A DNA stretch of 49,355 nucleotides from Agathobacter sp. (GCA_017481285.1 JAFUPI010000024.1:1-49355), one strand, 5' to 3'. Positions 16,994 to 27,082 are shown, counted from the first letter of the stretch. Made by a program: numbers and translations. Notes: generated from the sequence alone by a model not told the origin.

Positions 16994-19513
16994 TTACTTT
17001 TGATTATCCCATAGCTTTGTTAAGGAAATGTTAAACAGTTTCGCTTTCTTATAACATTCATAGCAATACTGCATTTCTTCCATTGAAATCGTTTCATGAG
17101 AATAATGGTTTTTCTTCACAATATCCATGAATTTGTCCCATTCTTCCTCGCTGACATTTGTAAATTGTTCCACTAACGCATTTCGATATGCTACATCGCT
17201 CCATTTTCTCTGGAACCAGCTACTTATCTTTGCAACACGTAACCTTCCATACAATCTACGGTTGATGCGTCTTACCGCTCGACGGGTCATTTTCTTCTCG
17301 ATTTCCTTCGACAAAATAGCTTCATAACGAGAAACACCATACTTCACAGATGTAAACAGCAGGCCACCAAGCACTGCAATTGCCCCCACAATTCCCAAAA
17401 CTTTTACGACTTTGCCCAAAAGTTTTGGATCATCGGTATTCTCATTTCCAGCTATTCCGTTCCCTTCCGTGTTCTCTGTTTCCAGCTCCGTCTGCGTATC
17501 TTCCTGAGGTTCTTCAACCTGAGAATCCTCGATTTCAGTCTCTGTATTTTCGGAAGGCTGTTCGCTTTCCTCGGATTCGGACACTGGTTCTTCATCTTCA
17601 AATTCCTGCCTATGAAGTTCCGAAGTATCCTCCCAGCGCTGCATATCATCTTCCGATGGCAAACTTCCCAAGCTACTGCCCGGAGTTGGATCTACTGGAA
17701 TCCATCCAATATTATCCAGATAGATTTCCACCCATGCATGAGCCATGAAATCACCAACCTGAGCTTTATATACTCCCGTCTCCTCATCCGCGATAAAGGC
17801 AGAAGGCTTCACTGCATAACCAGAGATATAACGCGCCGGAACCCCAGCATTTCTTAGGAGCAAAGTCGCCGCACTGGCAAAATGCATACAATACCCCTCA
17901 TGACTTACCGTCAATGCATATTCAATCGGGTCCATTCCCGATGAAATCTTGTCTAATTTCAAGCTATAAGACATCTGGTCTTCTAAATATTCACATACTA
18001 CCTCTGCACATTTTAATCGTCGATAATTTTCATTCTGCACATGACCTAGCACCTTATAGTCGTTTCCTGGCAAAAACCTACTAATAACCTCTCCTGCCTG
18101 AATAAGATATTCCTCATTCTCTGGCACCTGTAAATAGGCCTCAGACAATCCATTTAAAAAAGCAAGTTCTTCGGTTTGCTCTGTCAAATCGATTGGTTCT
18201 CCATAGCAATACAGTAAGGCATCACGATTGTCAAAGCCTTTTTCAATTCGGTCATTTACCCACATCCAAAGATTCAAATTGGTCCAGACTTCTAAGCCTT
18301 CGCCCGTTATCTCCTTATCCCAAATAGCTTTCTTAAATAGATAGTCCCCCATAAGTGTATAGGGCTGGTCTAAAGAAGTATAATCCACACCATATGGTAT
18401 ATATGCTACATCACCCGTTGTGCCTGTATATTGTATTTTATATTCTCTATCCCAAATCAAATTGGCTCCATAATATTCCCTCATGCGTTCATACAGCATT
18501 TGGAAAATCTGCTCTGCCACATCTTCTGTTGACTTCCCTGCTTTTCGACAAGCTGCTTTTAACGCCGAATCATCGTAGGTCCAATTTCCATCATTATAAT
18601 TCGTAGCATAAAAACCTTTGAGATAAACGGTACTATCTGGTTTCTCATTCATTTCGATTTCCAATACCGTTTTTCCTGTATATTGAGGTGCATTATTATT
18701 CAACTGTTCCCAGTTAAAATGCAAATCAATCTGTAAAAGCTTAAATATATTGAAGCTATCGAAGCTTAGATTGTTCTGCCAATTCAAAAGATCCTGTTTC
18801 GCCTCTTTCGTTGCTAGATTTTGGATATTTTCTCCAAAACCTGCGCCTGCCAAAAGCACACTAATCCAAACCAAGACCAATGCGACTGCTTTCTTCGCAA
18901 TGGAAGTTCCCCCAAGTAACACAAGAAGCATCGCTGCAAAAAACATATATAACAAACCAGCACCAACCGGCGATAATCCTACCACGAGCTCCAGCACCAG
19001 TGCAAAGACAGGGAATAGTACCAAAAGAACCCTCTTTTTCCAGCCATATGCCAAGAACCACACCAATTCCCAGAGAAGCATACTAATTGCCGTAAAAGCA
19101 ACTACAGCATTTGCTTTTTCAGTGCCTGCACCTAGATATAAATTCATTCCGTAATAAGAATTAAAATGTGGCAAATAAATCCCTGCCAATTGGATGAATC
19201 CGTCAATTATTCGCTCAAGATTCACCAAAACATAACCCACAGGTATCAAAATTCCAGCCACGCGGCATGGCAATACCAGTTTTTTCAAGTAGTTCTTCGG
19301 CCATTCATACCCTAACCAAAGCAGGAATGCAAAAAGAACGATGACCCACCAATCCACCTTCTCTAAATATTCCGGGAAATGCTCTCCAATTATAGAAATG
19401 AAAGAAAACCACAATAAGCCTATGGCTCCCCACAGGCTAACTGTATCTAAGATATTCTGTTTCCACTCCTTCTTCTCTTTGCTATAAGAGAATCTCCAGT
19501 TTTTCACATTCAT
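16994..19513 (-). CDS. TgpA-type transglutaminase-like membrane protein
   Basis: 839 residues. The N-terminus has about six to seven membrane segments (residues 25-225). A large extracellular region follows, with a transglutaminase domain whose triad is complete: Cys542 (SHEGYCMHF), His592 (AHAWVEI) and Asp608 (PVDPTPG). A Glu/Ser/Thr-rich linker (about 635-695) leads to another membrane segment and a basic cytoplasmic tail. This order matches bacterial TgpA/YebA-like proteins, which are regularly encoded with MoxR and DUF58 genes as here. Its start lies 32 bases inside the DUF58 gene. The substrate is not known; maturation of surface proteins or wall is the usual suggestion. Confidence 0.9.
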   Translation of the reverse strand: MNVKNWRFSYSKEKKEWKQNILDTVSLWGAIGLLWFSFISIIGEHFPEYLEKVDWWVIVLFAFLLWLGYEWPKNYLKKLVLPCRVAGILIPVGYVLVNLERIIDGFIQLAGIYLPHFNSYYGMNLYLGAGTEKANAVVAFTAISMLLWELVWFLAYGWKKRVLLVLFPVFALVLELVVGLSPVGAGLLYMFFAAMLLVLLGGTSIAKKAVALVLVWISVLLAGAGFGENIQNLATKEAKQDLLNWQNNLSFDSFNIFKLLQIDLHFNWEQLNNNAPQYTGKTVLEIEMNEKPDSTVYLKGFYATNYNDGNWTYDDSALKAACRKAGKSTEDVAEQIFQMLYERMREYYGANLIWDREYKIQYTGTTGDVAYIPYGVDYTSLDQPYTLMGDYLFKKAIWDKEITGEGLEVWTNLNLWMWVNDRIEKGFDNRDALLYCYGEPIDLTEQTEELAFLNGLSEAYLQVPENEEYLIQAGEVISRFLPGNDYKVLGHVQNENYRRLKCAEVVCEYLEDQMSYSLKLDKISSGMDPIEYALTVSHEGYCMHFASAATLLLRNAGVPARYISGYAVKPSAFIADEETGVYKAQVGDFMAHAWVEIYLDNIGWIPVDPTPGSSLGSLPSEDDMQRWEDTSELHRQEFEDEEPVSESEESEQPSENTETEIEDSQVEEPQEDTQTELETENTEGNGIAGNENTDDPKLLGKVVKVLGIVGAIAVLGGLLFTSVKYGVSRYEAILSKEIEKKMTRRAVRRINRRLYGRLRVAKISSWFQRKWSDVAYRNALVEQFTNVSEEEWDKFMDIVKKNHYSHETISMEEMQYCYECYKKAKLFNISLTKLWDNQK

Positions 19514-20588
19514 CTTTTATCTTCTTTTCATCTAGTTTCGTTAGAAATTCGCCGTTTTTATATAATTCCAGCCTTTCATTTATCAAAATATCATACAGAT
19601 ACCATTCGCTCTTGTAATCCTTACGATATTCCTCTCGCACATTTTTCTCTCTTGGAGCAGCTTCTCGAAGATATGCATCCAGGAAAAGATAGAAACTTTC
19701 TTCATCATCCACTCGAATACGACGAATACCTTCTTTTTCCACACTATACCATGTTACAAAATGTGGGCATTTTTGGTCCATCAAAGAATAGGAAATGCTT
19801 GCTACCAAGTCTAAATATGCACCTGCATCAATTTCCTTTTTCCGAAATGCTTTCGCCTGCAAAGGATGCAATTCCATCATCAATACCACTGCACAAGCCT
19901 TCGGCAAACTACTTTCCTTTACCATCAGGTTGTCCATCTTAGCACTGAGTTTCCAATGAATACTCTGTAACCTATCCTTTTCCCGATATTCGCGGATTTC
20001 AAAGGTTTCTCCGCTATCATGTCCCGGACGAAAATCGTCATATACATCTGCATCTCCCAGGAAATTACGGACAGCCTCGGTAATCCGCACATTTGCAGAA
20101 TACACCTCTGGCATAATCAGCACCGAACTAAAATCCCTGCACTTTCGTTTCAGATAAATCAGTCCAAACAGACTATAAATTTTCATCTGTGTCACTAAAA
20201 TCTCATGACAGCCAGCCCCTTTTAATTCCATCTTTAGCGAATATTTCTGCTCACCCACGGAAACATCGGATATAGAAATCCACTGACTCTGTCCCTTTTT
20301 ATGTAACACATTTTTATGTTCTACCCGTACTTCTACTTTTCCAGCTGGGAGTACGCCTTTATTTCGAATCTTTATATTCACTCCAACCGGACGACCGGAT
20401 TCCGTCATGGAGATTGGAACTTCAATATGACATTTCATCGTAAAGATGCGATATATCAATTCCACTATGGAAACAAAAAGCAAAATACCCAATGCATATC
20501 CAATGGTAAGCATCACGGTATTCGTGTACAAAATTCCGAGATAAAAGCAAAGTCCCACTATCAGTAGAATAATGATTATACTAACCAC
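19482..20588 (-). CDS. DUF58 protein of the MoxR cluster
   Basis: 368 residues. Two N-terminal membrane segments (about 3-20 and 25-45) are followed by a beta-rich region and the DUF58 signature RPGHDSGETFEIREYREKD (about residue 190), then SIHWKLSAK. The C-terminal part resembles a von Willebrand A-like fold. DUF58 proteins are encoded with MoxR ATPases and are thought to be handled or activated by them. It overlaps the MoxR gene by eight bases and the TgpA-like gene by 32 bases, which is the standard gene order. Confidence 0.9.
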   Translation of the reverse strand: MVSIIIILLIVGLCFYLGILYTNTVMLTIGYALGILLFVSIVELIYRIFTMKCHIEVPISMTESGRPVGVNIKIRNKGVLPAGKVEVRVEHKNVLHKKGQSQWISISDVSVGEQKYSLKMELKGAGCHEILVTQMKIYSLFGLIYLKRKCRDFSSVLIMPEVYSANVRITEAVRNFLGDADVYDDFRPGHDSGETFEIREYREKDRLQSIHWKLSAKMDNLMVKESSLPKACAVVLMMELHPLQAKAFRKKEIDAGAYLDLVASISYSLMDQKCPHFVTWYSVEKEGIRRIRVDDEESFYLFLDAYLREAAPREKNVREEYRKDYKSEWYLYDILINERLELYKNGEFLTKLDEKKIKDECEKLEILL

Positions 20589-21546
20589 GATACTCTTTCT
20601 TCTCCATATAGCTTGCTGGCTGTGGAACTTCCGATAAAATCTGATCCAATACAGCCTCTTCTGTCACATGTGTTACTCTTGCCTTTGTGTTCAGCACAAT
20701 ACGGTGTTTTCCAATATCCTTAAACACCTGATACACATCCTCCGGTGTCGCATAGCTTCTGCCTTCCAAGAAAGCCCATGCCTTTGTCATACGTACACAA
20801 GCCAAGGTTCCTCTAGGACTGATACCTAATTCAATATACGGATTTTCTCTCGTACTCTGTACCAGCTTGCAAATATAAGAATATACATGATCATGCACCT
20901 GTACCTGCTCTACAACCTCCTGTATCTGTGTCAGGGCTTTTGCATCCAAAATACCTCTTACCTGTTCCATATCATTTTTTATACTTTTGCCCTTTGCAAT
21001 AGCAATCTCACTATGCAAATCTGGATAACCCATACTCATACAAATCATGAAACGGTCCAACTGAGATTCTGGCAAAAGCTGTGTGCCCGCACTTCCCTTA
21101 GGATTCTGAGTGGCTATAACCACAAAAGGGTCTGGCACTGGATGACTCACACCATCAATGGTTACGACGCTCTCTTCCATAACCTCCAAAAGTGCTGACT
21201 GCGTTTTCGGTGAAGTACGGTTAATTTCGTCCGCAAGAAAAAGATTACACATGATAGGCCCCTGACGGTATTCGAAACGTCCTGTTTCTTTCTGATACAT
21301 AGAAAAACCTAAAATGTCTGCCGGCATAACATCCGGTGTAAACTGCACACGCTGATTCATCAGTCCCATAGCACGCGAAAAAGCCACTGCAAGAGTGGTC
21401 TTTCCTACACCGGGTACGTCCTCCAACAAAATATGCCCGCCTGCAAGAATCGCTGCAAACGCCTTTTGAATACGGTCGTCTTTTCCCGTTACTACTTTTT
21501 TCACTTCATCCATTACTAAGTTCGCACATTCATATGCTGTCGCCAT
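20581..21546 (-). CDS. MoxR-family AAA+ ATPase
   Basis: 321 residues. Walker A is EDVPGVGKTTLA (about 43-54), Walker B is LFLADEINRTSP (about 106-117), sensor 1 is VIATQNP and sensor 2 is SPRGTLA. These mark a MoxR-type chaperone ATPase. A GGGGG ribosome site lies seven bases upstream of the ATG. It heads the MoxR-DUF58-TgpA set, starting about 30 bases after the alpha/beta-hydrolase stop, so transcription may come from further upstream. Confidence 0.95.
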   Translation of the reverse strand: MATAYECANLVMDEVKKVVTGKDDRIQKAFAAILAGGHILLEDVPGVGKTTLAVAFSRAMGLMNQRVQFTPDVMPADILGFSMYQKETGRFEYRQGPIMCNLFLADEINRTSPKTQSALLEVMEESVVTIDGVSHPVPDPFVVIATQNPKGSAGTQLLPESQLDRFMICMSMGYPDLHSEIAIAKGKSIKNDMEQVRGILDAKALTQIQEVVEQVQVHDHVYSYICKLVQSTRENPYIELGISPRGTLACVRMTKAWAFLEGRSYATPEDVYQVFKDIGKHRIVLNTKARVTHVTEEAVLDQILSEVPQPASYMEKKEYRG

Positions 21547-21575
21547 AGTAAATCCCCCAATTTCTATATTTTTCT

Positions 21576-22514
21576 CTATTTCTTTGTGGAAACTCCACCT
21601 GTTCTCTGAAAAAAGGCGTACACCGCAGCCTCATAGCTCGGTGTATCCACACAGTGACTCATCCCATGTGCTGCACCTTTAATCAAAACCAGCTGCACAT
21701 GGTCTTCTCCAGCCAACTGACAATCCATACTCATCGAGCATGGTACAAAATCGTCGTCATCTCCGTGTAATATAAGTGTCGGAATCTCACTTTCCTGTAC
21801 TGCTTCTATCGCAGAAGTTTCCTCCACATCAAACTGTCCAATCCAGCTTGCACTTAATTTCGCCAATGCATATGTCGCTTTTACTGGAAAGCACATCTGC
21901 TTAATGACACTACATAAAATTGCCTTCGGTGAAGAATACGGACAATCCGCTATAATGCCTATTACATTTTTCGGCAAGCCGATATTCGATGCCATGAGTA
22001 CTGTGGCTCCTCCCATGGACAAGCCGCTTAAATACATCTTCTGATTTTCTCCAAATCGTTTGGCAAAATAGTTTACCCAGCAACGAACATCGTAACGTTC
22101 CTTCACACCAAAGGTAATCGTCTTTCCCTGACTTTTTCCATGAGCTCTCTGATCTGCCAAAAATACATTAAATCCCAGTTTTCGAGTGTAAAGAAAAATC
22201 CCATTGCCATCACGGATTGCACTGCAGCGATATCCATGAAAAAACAGAATGAGTGGAGCATCGTCCTTGAGATGATAATATTTCCCTGACAACAGAAGTC
22301 CATCATGTGATAACACCTGTACTTCCTCGTAGGGAACCTCCATAACCTCTTTCACACATTTCGTAATCGTACCATGATAAGCATCATATTTTTCCCCATG
22401 GGGTAACGAATTGTCATCTCCCATATATCTTTGATTGGACGAGAAAATCACATCATATAAAACAACTAAAAATACTACAAACAGCAGTACCAAAACTACC
22501 AAAAACCAAACCAC
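21576..22514 (-). CDS. membrane-anchored alpha/beta hydrolase
   Basis: 312 residues with one N-terminal membrane segment (about 2-22). The hydrolase fold shows the HGY oxyanion strand (FFHGYR), nucleophile Ser166 in GLSMGG, an Asp in LHGDDDDFVP and the catalytic His in GAAHGMS. The segment after the HG turn (RAHGKSQGKTITFG) is nearly the same as in the second hydrolase at 23865-24770, so the two are paralogues. They flank a transporter gene in one direction, which suggests esterase or peptidase activity on the transported compound or on an envelope ester. The substrate is unknown. Confidence 0.88.
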   Translation of the reverse strand: MVWFLVVLVLLFVVFLVVLYDVIFSSNQRYMGDDNSLPHGEKYDAYHGTITKCVKEVMEVPYEEVQVLSHDGLLLSGKYYHLKDDAPLILFFHGYRCSAIRDGNGIFLYTRKLGFNVFLADQRAHGKSQGKTITFGVKERYDVRCWVNYFAKRFGENQKMYLSGLSMGGATVLMASNIGLPKNVIGIIADCPYSSPKAILCSVIKQMCFPVKATYALAKLSASWIGQFDVEETSAIEAVQESEIPTLILHGDDDDFVPCSMSMDCQLAGEDHVQLVLIKGAAHGMSHCVDTPSYEAAVYAFFQRTGGVSTKK

Positions 22515-22553
22515 TGTAATTACTTCCTCAATTTATTTTTCTGCCAACACAGA

Positions 22554-23840
22554 CTACTTAGTCTGATGTTTTGAGGCAAAATATGTAGGAATCAACGTAA
22601 GCACACTCATAATACCTGCTGCAAAAAACAGCATATTCGATGGTGCCATACCCACATTTCCGTTTATTTCCACTTGTGTACCAAAATTCTGAATGATGAT
22701 ATTTGCAGTAGATGGACCTAATACCATCGGAATCATTACGTTAAAAATGATTCGCACGCCTTCAAACTGCCCGAAGTTTCCTTCTGGATAAAGATTCTTG
22801 GTCCATGCAGTTGTTGTCTGCATAATAAGCACATAACCAATACCTGCCAGAATAATACCTGGAAGGAGAAGCACTATCGTTCCACCAGCAAAACCAATGA
22901 CAAACAGACCTATCACAGAGAATATAATGCTGGCAATAATCATCTTTACATGCTGGCCATTGTTAATCGCCTTCGTTGCTGGAATCGTCGCTAAAATTGC
23001 AAGGCCAAGTCCAACGCCCTGTAAAATACCTGACATACCTTCGTCATATCCTAAAACATAAATAAAGTAATTACCGATATGTGCATAGTAAAAATTAAAA
23101 CAGATAAAATATACACAGCTAATCAAAAATACACAGAATAACTCTTTGTTTTCTTTTACGGTTTTAAAATTAAATACCGAAAATACCTGATGCCAAAATC
23201 CCTTTTCATCGCGGTTTGGCTGAAGGTTTTCACCTTCTTTCATGAGAAGAAATCCTACGGTACCAATCACCATTACGGATACACCCATAATGATAAAGAA
23301 TGCAAAATAATCTAAGATACTAATTAGAATACCGCTGACAACTGTTCCAACGATAGTCGCAATAATTGGAAGTGCTGCCAAAGCTGCCCCAATCTGTCCG
23401 CGATTCTTTTCATTGGAAATATCCGTGGTCCAGCTACTAAATGCAGCATCATTTCCCATACTGCCAAAGAAACTCATCAGTGCATCCATGGCAACAATCA
23501 TAACTGCCGCTGCAATAATCTCATTCTTTGGAAGGAATTCAGACACTCCAAATAAAATGGTGAAAATACCCCAGAGCACATATCCAATAAAGATAAATGG
23601 ACGTCTCTTTCCTTTTCTATCACTCATTGTTCCCCAGAAGAAGGTACTAAATGTGGTTACAATAGAGGAAATCGCCGTCATCCAGCTAATAATCCACGCA
23701 TAAGGCCCAATTTTCGCATAAATAAAGGTGTTAAACCATTGATTTTCTACATTCCAGCAAAGCTGTCCAGCTAAACCTACTACCCAAATCAATATCCATT
23801 CTCTTCTGCCTATTTTCTCAAGCATATTTTTCTTTTCCAT
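22554..23840 (-). CDS. MFS/GPH-type sugar transporter
   Basis: 428 residues with about 12 hydrophobic segments. GTMSDRKGKRRPFIF between the second and third helices is the MFS/GPH loop motif, and NEKNRGQIGAAL lies in the middle part. The length and the N-terminal pattern (WNVENQWFNTFIYAKIG) resemble glycoside/cation symporters of Clostridia. It lies between two paralogous alpha/beta hydrolase genes on the same strand (24-base and 39-base gaps), so the three probably form one transcript. The substrate is unknown; a modified sugar or ester-bearing glycoside would fit the neighbours. Confidence 0.85.
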   Translation of the reverse strand: MEKKNMLEKIGRREWILIWVVGLAGQLCWNVENQWFNTFIYAKIGPYAWIISWMTAISSIVTTFSTFFWGTMSDRKGKRRPFIFIGYVLWGIFTILFGVSEFLPKNEIIAAAVMIVAMDALMSFFGSMGNDAAFSSWTTDISNEKNRGQIGAALAALPIIATIVGTVVSGILISILDYFAFFIIMGVSVMVIGTVGFLLMKEGENLQPNRDEKGFWHQVFSVFNFKTVKENKELFCVFLISCVYFICFNFYYAHIGNYFIYVLGYDEGMSGILQGVGLGLAILATIPATKAINNGQHVKMIIASIIFSVIGLFVIGFAGGTIVLLLPGIILAGIGYVLIMQTTTAWTKNLYPEGNFGQFEGVRIIFNVMIPMVLGPSTANIIIQNFGTQVEINGNVGMAPSNMLFFAAGIMSVLTLIPTYFASKHQTK

Positions 23841-23864
23841 AATTATTTCCCTTCTAATGTATTT

Positions 23865-24770
23865 CTATGCTTCTTTTGTATATACTTTTTCAACAAATGC
23901 CTGCATCATCTTCAAATAACGTTCTGGATCGTTTACGATACATTCTGCATGATCCACGCCATCGTATAGATGCAGCTCCTTATATCCTTTATTGACTTCA
24001 TACATTTTTTCACTATGCCAATGTGCCGTAAAAGTATCGCTTGTCCCATGCACGAAACAAATTGGAATTTCGTTTTCCTTCAAACGGTCAATCGGACGCA
24101 CCTCACTAAAACTATATCCGAAAAACAATTTTCCATAAGGCATTGCCCAATCTGCCAGCCAGCCCGGCAAATGAAAACCGTCCTGTACCTTCCAACGAAG
24201 TACCGGAAGTATTTCACTGTAGCCACAGTCATTTATAATAAAATCTATCTTTGGCTTATGTTCTAATGCCATAAGCTGCAATCCTGCCCCCATGGATTCT
24301 CCATGCAGACCAATTCGAATATCTCTTCCATATCTTTCATAGGTGTCTTCAATCACCGCCATCAAATCATGGGATTCTCGAACCCCGAACGTAATGGTGG
24401 CTGGTTTATTTGCCCCATGTCCACGATTATCATATATCACGCAATTATATCCCAGCTTTCTCCAAAGAACTGCATATTTGTACATCCCATAACGGGTACT
24501 GGTATATCCATGCGATAATACAATATAATGTTTATTCTCTGGATCTCCTGGTACAAATCCAACCCAAAGCTCATGCCCATCAAAGGTTGTTACTGTGTGC
24601 TCATTTTCTATTTCCAGGCTTTCCCCCTGCATAAAATCATGCTGCTTTATATAATTCAGTTCATACTCTAGTGTATGCACTTTCGGTCTTACTGCAAATC
24701 TCGCCATCAAGGTCAAAAACACCGATACCAATACAAAAACAACTGCAATTACCCCAATTAAGAACTCCAT
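23865..24770 (-). CDS. membrane-anchored alpha/beta hydrolase
   Basis: 301 residues with an N-terminal membrane segment (about 2-24). Motifs are LSHGYTS, the DNRGHG turn, nucleophile Ser159 in GLHGESMGAG, an Asp in VHGTSDTF and His in DGVDHAE. It is paralogous to the hydrolase at 21576-22514 (shared TITFGV after the HG turn). A good sigma-A promoter lies 50 bases upstream, so this is the first gene of the hydrolase-transporter-hydrolase group and possibly of the MoxR set behind it. Confidence 0.9.
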   Translation of the reverse strand: MEFLIGVIAVVFVLVSVFLTLMARFAVRPKVHTLEYELNYIKQHDFMQGESLEIENEHTVTTFDGHELWVGFVPGDPENKHYIVLSHGYTSTRYGMYKYAVLWRKLGYNCVIYDNRGHGANKPATITFGVRESHDLMAVIEDTYERYGRDIRIGLHGESMGAGLQLMALEHKPKIDFIINDCGYSEILPVLRWKVQDGFHLPGWLADWAMPYGKLFFGYSFSEVRPIDRLKENEIPICFVHGTSDTFTAHWHSEKMYEVNKGYKELHLYDGVDHAECIVNDPERYLKMMQAFVEKVYTKEA

Positions 24771-24819
24771 CTTATGCCCCTTAAATACTAGTTTTTGGTA
24801 AAATTACCCTATTGTCCAC

Positions 24820-24848
24820 ATTATACTCCGAAACAGCATTCTCATCAA
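24820..24848 (-). promoter_or_regulatory. sigma-A promoter for the hydrolase-transporter genes
   Basis: On the minus strand TTGATG (24843-24848) and TATAAT (24820-24825) are separated by exactly 17 bases. A short dyad, GGTAA-N2-TTACC at 24797-24808, lies just downstream in the leader and could be an operator. Confidence 0.8.
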
Positions 24849-24872
24849 CCAATAACTAACGATTTCATCAAA

Positions 24873-24902
24873 AAAAGCCCCCGGCATCTGCCGAGGGCTT
24901 TT
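24873..24902 (-). terminator. terminator after the GH3 gene
   Basis: On the minus strand AAAAGCCCTCGGC pairs with GCCGGGGGCTTTT (one mismatch) around a four-base loop and runs into a T-tract. It lies 14 bases after the GH3 stop. It could also work from the other strand, though no gene needs it there. Confidence 0.93.
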
Positions 24903-24915
24903 AATAAATCTTTTA

Positions 24916-26682
24916 TTATAATCTAGCATCAAAGAGACCACAGAAACTATCGATAGGATCCTGTCCTTTGAACGCTTCTGGTCCAGCCATAAGCTGTTCT
25001 ACTAATGCATCGAGTGTAGTATCTAACTTATCGTATGCATTGATGTATGTACGAGCCTGTGGCATATCAGCAAGCATTGTAGGAGCACCTACACCGATTA
25101 CTACTACAGGAAGTTCGAATACATACCATGGGATTTCTCCGCCGCCTTTTGACATACCAAATGAAGGTCTTCCGTTAGGCACATCACATACAGTAAGGAT
25201 GATATCCTGTCCTGCTACGAAATCTGCAATTGCATTCTTACCAGCAAAGTACATGTCAATCGTTGGTTTTTCACCAGCTTCAATCTTCTTCTGCATAACA
25301 TCAAGTGGACTTTCATAAACAAATGCATCGAAGCCTTTTTCGATAAGACGTTCTTTTAATTTCTCTGCAGCACTTGGTCCACCGCCATAGCCCATCATCT
25401 TCATAAGACCATCCATTGGGCCTGCTGCTGGCTTAATGTTTACAATCATAACTCTCTTATATTTTTCTGGAGTAATTGGTAATACATCAGCATCTTTATA
25501 TTTAACAAGAGTGATTGCATCTTCAGAAATTGCTTTCTGCATATCTTTATACTGTTTTGCACCAAGTCCAGCAAGAGCTTCTGGTCCAGGAACCATAGCT
25601 TCTCTATCCATTTTATGAAGACCCATCTTAGCTTTCAAGCCGATGATTCTTGTAAGAGCTTCTGTCATACGTTCTTCTGAAATGATTCCATTCTTGTATG
25701 CATTACACATTGTTGTGAAATCTTCTTCTGGATCGTTAAAGAATAAGAACATATCACAACCAGCATTGATCGCAAGTGGAAGCATATCTACACGTTTCAT
25801 ACGGTCTGTCATACCAACCATATGAGAAGCATCGGTTACTACCATACCATTGAAGCCTAATTTATCACGAAGAAGTGTTGTCATAAGGTCATATGATAAG
25901 GTAGCTGGCATCATGTCATCATCTTTGATATCTGGATTTAATGCTCTTGTATATGTAGGCATCATAATGTGTCCACCCATAATAGCATCCAAACCAGCAT
26001 CGATAAGTTCTTTATAAACATACCCATATGTAGCATCCCATTCTTCTACTGACATATCATTGATATTGTTTGAAAGATGAGCATCTCTAAAATCAAGACC
26101 ATTTCCTGGGAAATGTTTTGCAGCACATGCAAATCCACCAAGTTCATGAGCACCTTCTAAGTACTGAACACCCATTTCAGCAACTAGTTTTGGATCATTA
26201 CCAAATGCACGGGAAATAATTTCTGTATTCTGCCAGTTATAAGCAATATCTACTACTGGTGCAAATGCCATATTACATCCAATAAGTTTAGCTTCTTCAT
26301 TTGACATTTTACCAAGTGCACGAGCATATTCAGGTTTTCTTGTAGCACCGATTTTGATACCAGCACCGATTTCTGTTCCACCAGGTGTAGCACCATCGCC
26401 ACCTTTTTCTGTATTACATGCGATAAATGCTGGAACCTTTGAATATTTCTGGATATAACGGTTCTGGTTCTGCAATTCATCTGGACGACCTGGATTGTAA
26501 CGGCATCCACCTAAATGATAAGTTCCGAGTAAGTTTTTTACATATTCTTCTTCTTTTGACTGTGTCAGCTGGAAAAACAACTGACCTACTTTTTCTTCGT
26601 CAGATAAAGACGCGATGGTTTCTTCTACCCATTTAATATCTTCGTCTGACAGGTTGTATGGTTTCGCTTTCAAATCAACCAT
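24916..26682 (-). CDS. glycoside hydrolase family 3 enzyme
   Basis: 588 residues, no signal peptide, so probably cytoplasmic. The N-terminal barrel shows AFAPVVDIAYN, SRAFGNDP, AAKHFPGNG (189-195), DAH (200-202), MGGHIMMP and the nucleophile Asp284 in VVTDASH. KHFPGNG...DAH resembles the His/Asp pair of NagZ-type GH3 enzymes (KHFPGHG...DSH), suggesting an exo-acting N-acetylglucosaminidase or a phosphorolytic relative, but the length includes an extra C-terminal alpha/beta domain (about 380-588) that short NagZ lacks. The AGGGGAGG ribosome site supports the start. It is preceded by the DUF1292 and MalY genes on the same strand. The exact sugar cannot be told. Confidence 0.88.
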   Translation of the reverse strand: MVDLKAKPYNLSDEDIKWVEETIASLSDEEKVGQLFFQLTQSKEEEYVKNLLGTYHLGGCRYNPGRPDELQNQNRYIQKYSKVPAFIACNTEKGGDGATPGGTEIGAGIKIGATRKPEYARALGKMSNEEAKLIGCNMAFAPVVDIAYNWQNTEIISRAFGNDPKLVAEMGVQYLEGAHELGGFACAAKHFPGNGLDFRDAHLSNNINDMSVEEWDATYGYVYKELIDAGLDAIMGGHIMMPTYTRALNPDIKDDDMMPATLSYDLMTTLLRDKLGFNGMVVTDASHMVGMTDRMKRVDMLPLAINAGCDMFLFFNDPEEDFTTMCNAYKNGIISEERMTEALTRIIGLKAKMGLHKMDREAMVPGPEALAGLGAKQYKDMQKAISEDAITLVKYKDADVLPITPEKYKRVMIVNIKPAAGPMDGLMKMMGYGGGPSAAEKLKERLIEKGFDAFVYESPLDVMQKKIEAGEKPTIDMYFAGKNAIADFVAGQDIILTVCDVPNGRPSFGMSKGGGEIPWYVFELPVVVIGVGAPTMLADMPQARTYINAYDKLDTTLDALVEQLMAGPEAFKGQDPIDSFCGLFDARL

Positions 26683-26764
26683 TCTGTGTTACCTCCCCTA
26701 TTTGTCTTACTTTTGGTTTCCTTTTGCGTTGTTCGACCCTTATTATCCCTTAATCCCTTTATTA

Positions 26765-27061
26765 CTACTCAGCTTCTTCTTCGCTGAGATTGCAATACTC
26801 ATCTACAACACGGTTATATTCATCTTCTGACTCAATGTTTCTAACAGTAATTTCATCACCTTCATCTGAAACACTTTCAAAAAGATATAAACCTTCATCG
26901 CTGAGTGTATCTCCAATTACTTCTGCACATACAATGTATTTTTTGCCTTCAAATTCGAATTCATCTGTGATAGCCCATTCCATTGTTTTACCATTCAGTT
27001 CATAGGTAAATGTGTCATATTCTACCATATCTTCATCTTTTAAAATTTCTTCGTTTGCCAT
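26765..27061 (-). CDS. DUF1292-like small acidic protein
   Basis: 98 residues from the ATG at 27061, chosen because GGAGG lies a few bases upstream; the longer frame starting at 27073 uses codons that form that ribosome site. The protein is very acidic, with the pattern YELNGKTMEW..., FEFEGKKYIVC and a C-terminal DEYNRVVDEY, which matches my memory of DUF1292 proteins. No catalytic motif is seen. It lies 21 bases after the MalY-type gene and before the GH3 gene. Its function is unknown. Confidence 0.85.
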   Translation of the reverse strand: MANEEILKDEDMVEYDTFTYELNGKTMEWAITDEFEFEGKKYIVCAEVIGDTLSDEGLYLFESVSDEGDEITVRNIESEDEYNRVVDEYCNLSEEEAE

Positions 27062-27082
27062 ACTTTCCTCCATTTATCCGAC

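Noticed and set aside
17440..17600. Glu/Thr/Ser-rich repeated stretch in the TgpA-like gene as a possible tandem repeat or CRISPR-like element
   Set aside because: It is an in-frame acidic linker between the transglutaminase domain and the last membrane segment, with no regular repeat unit.
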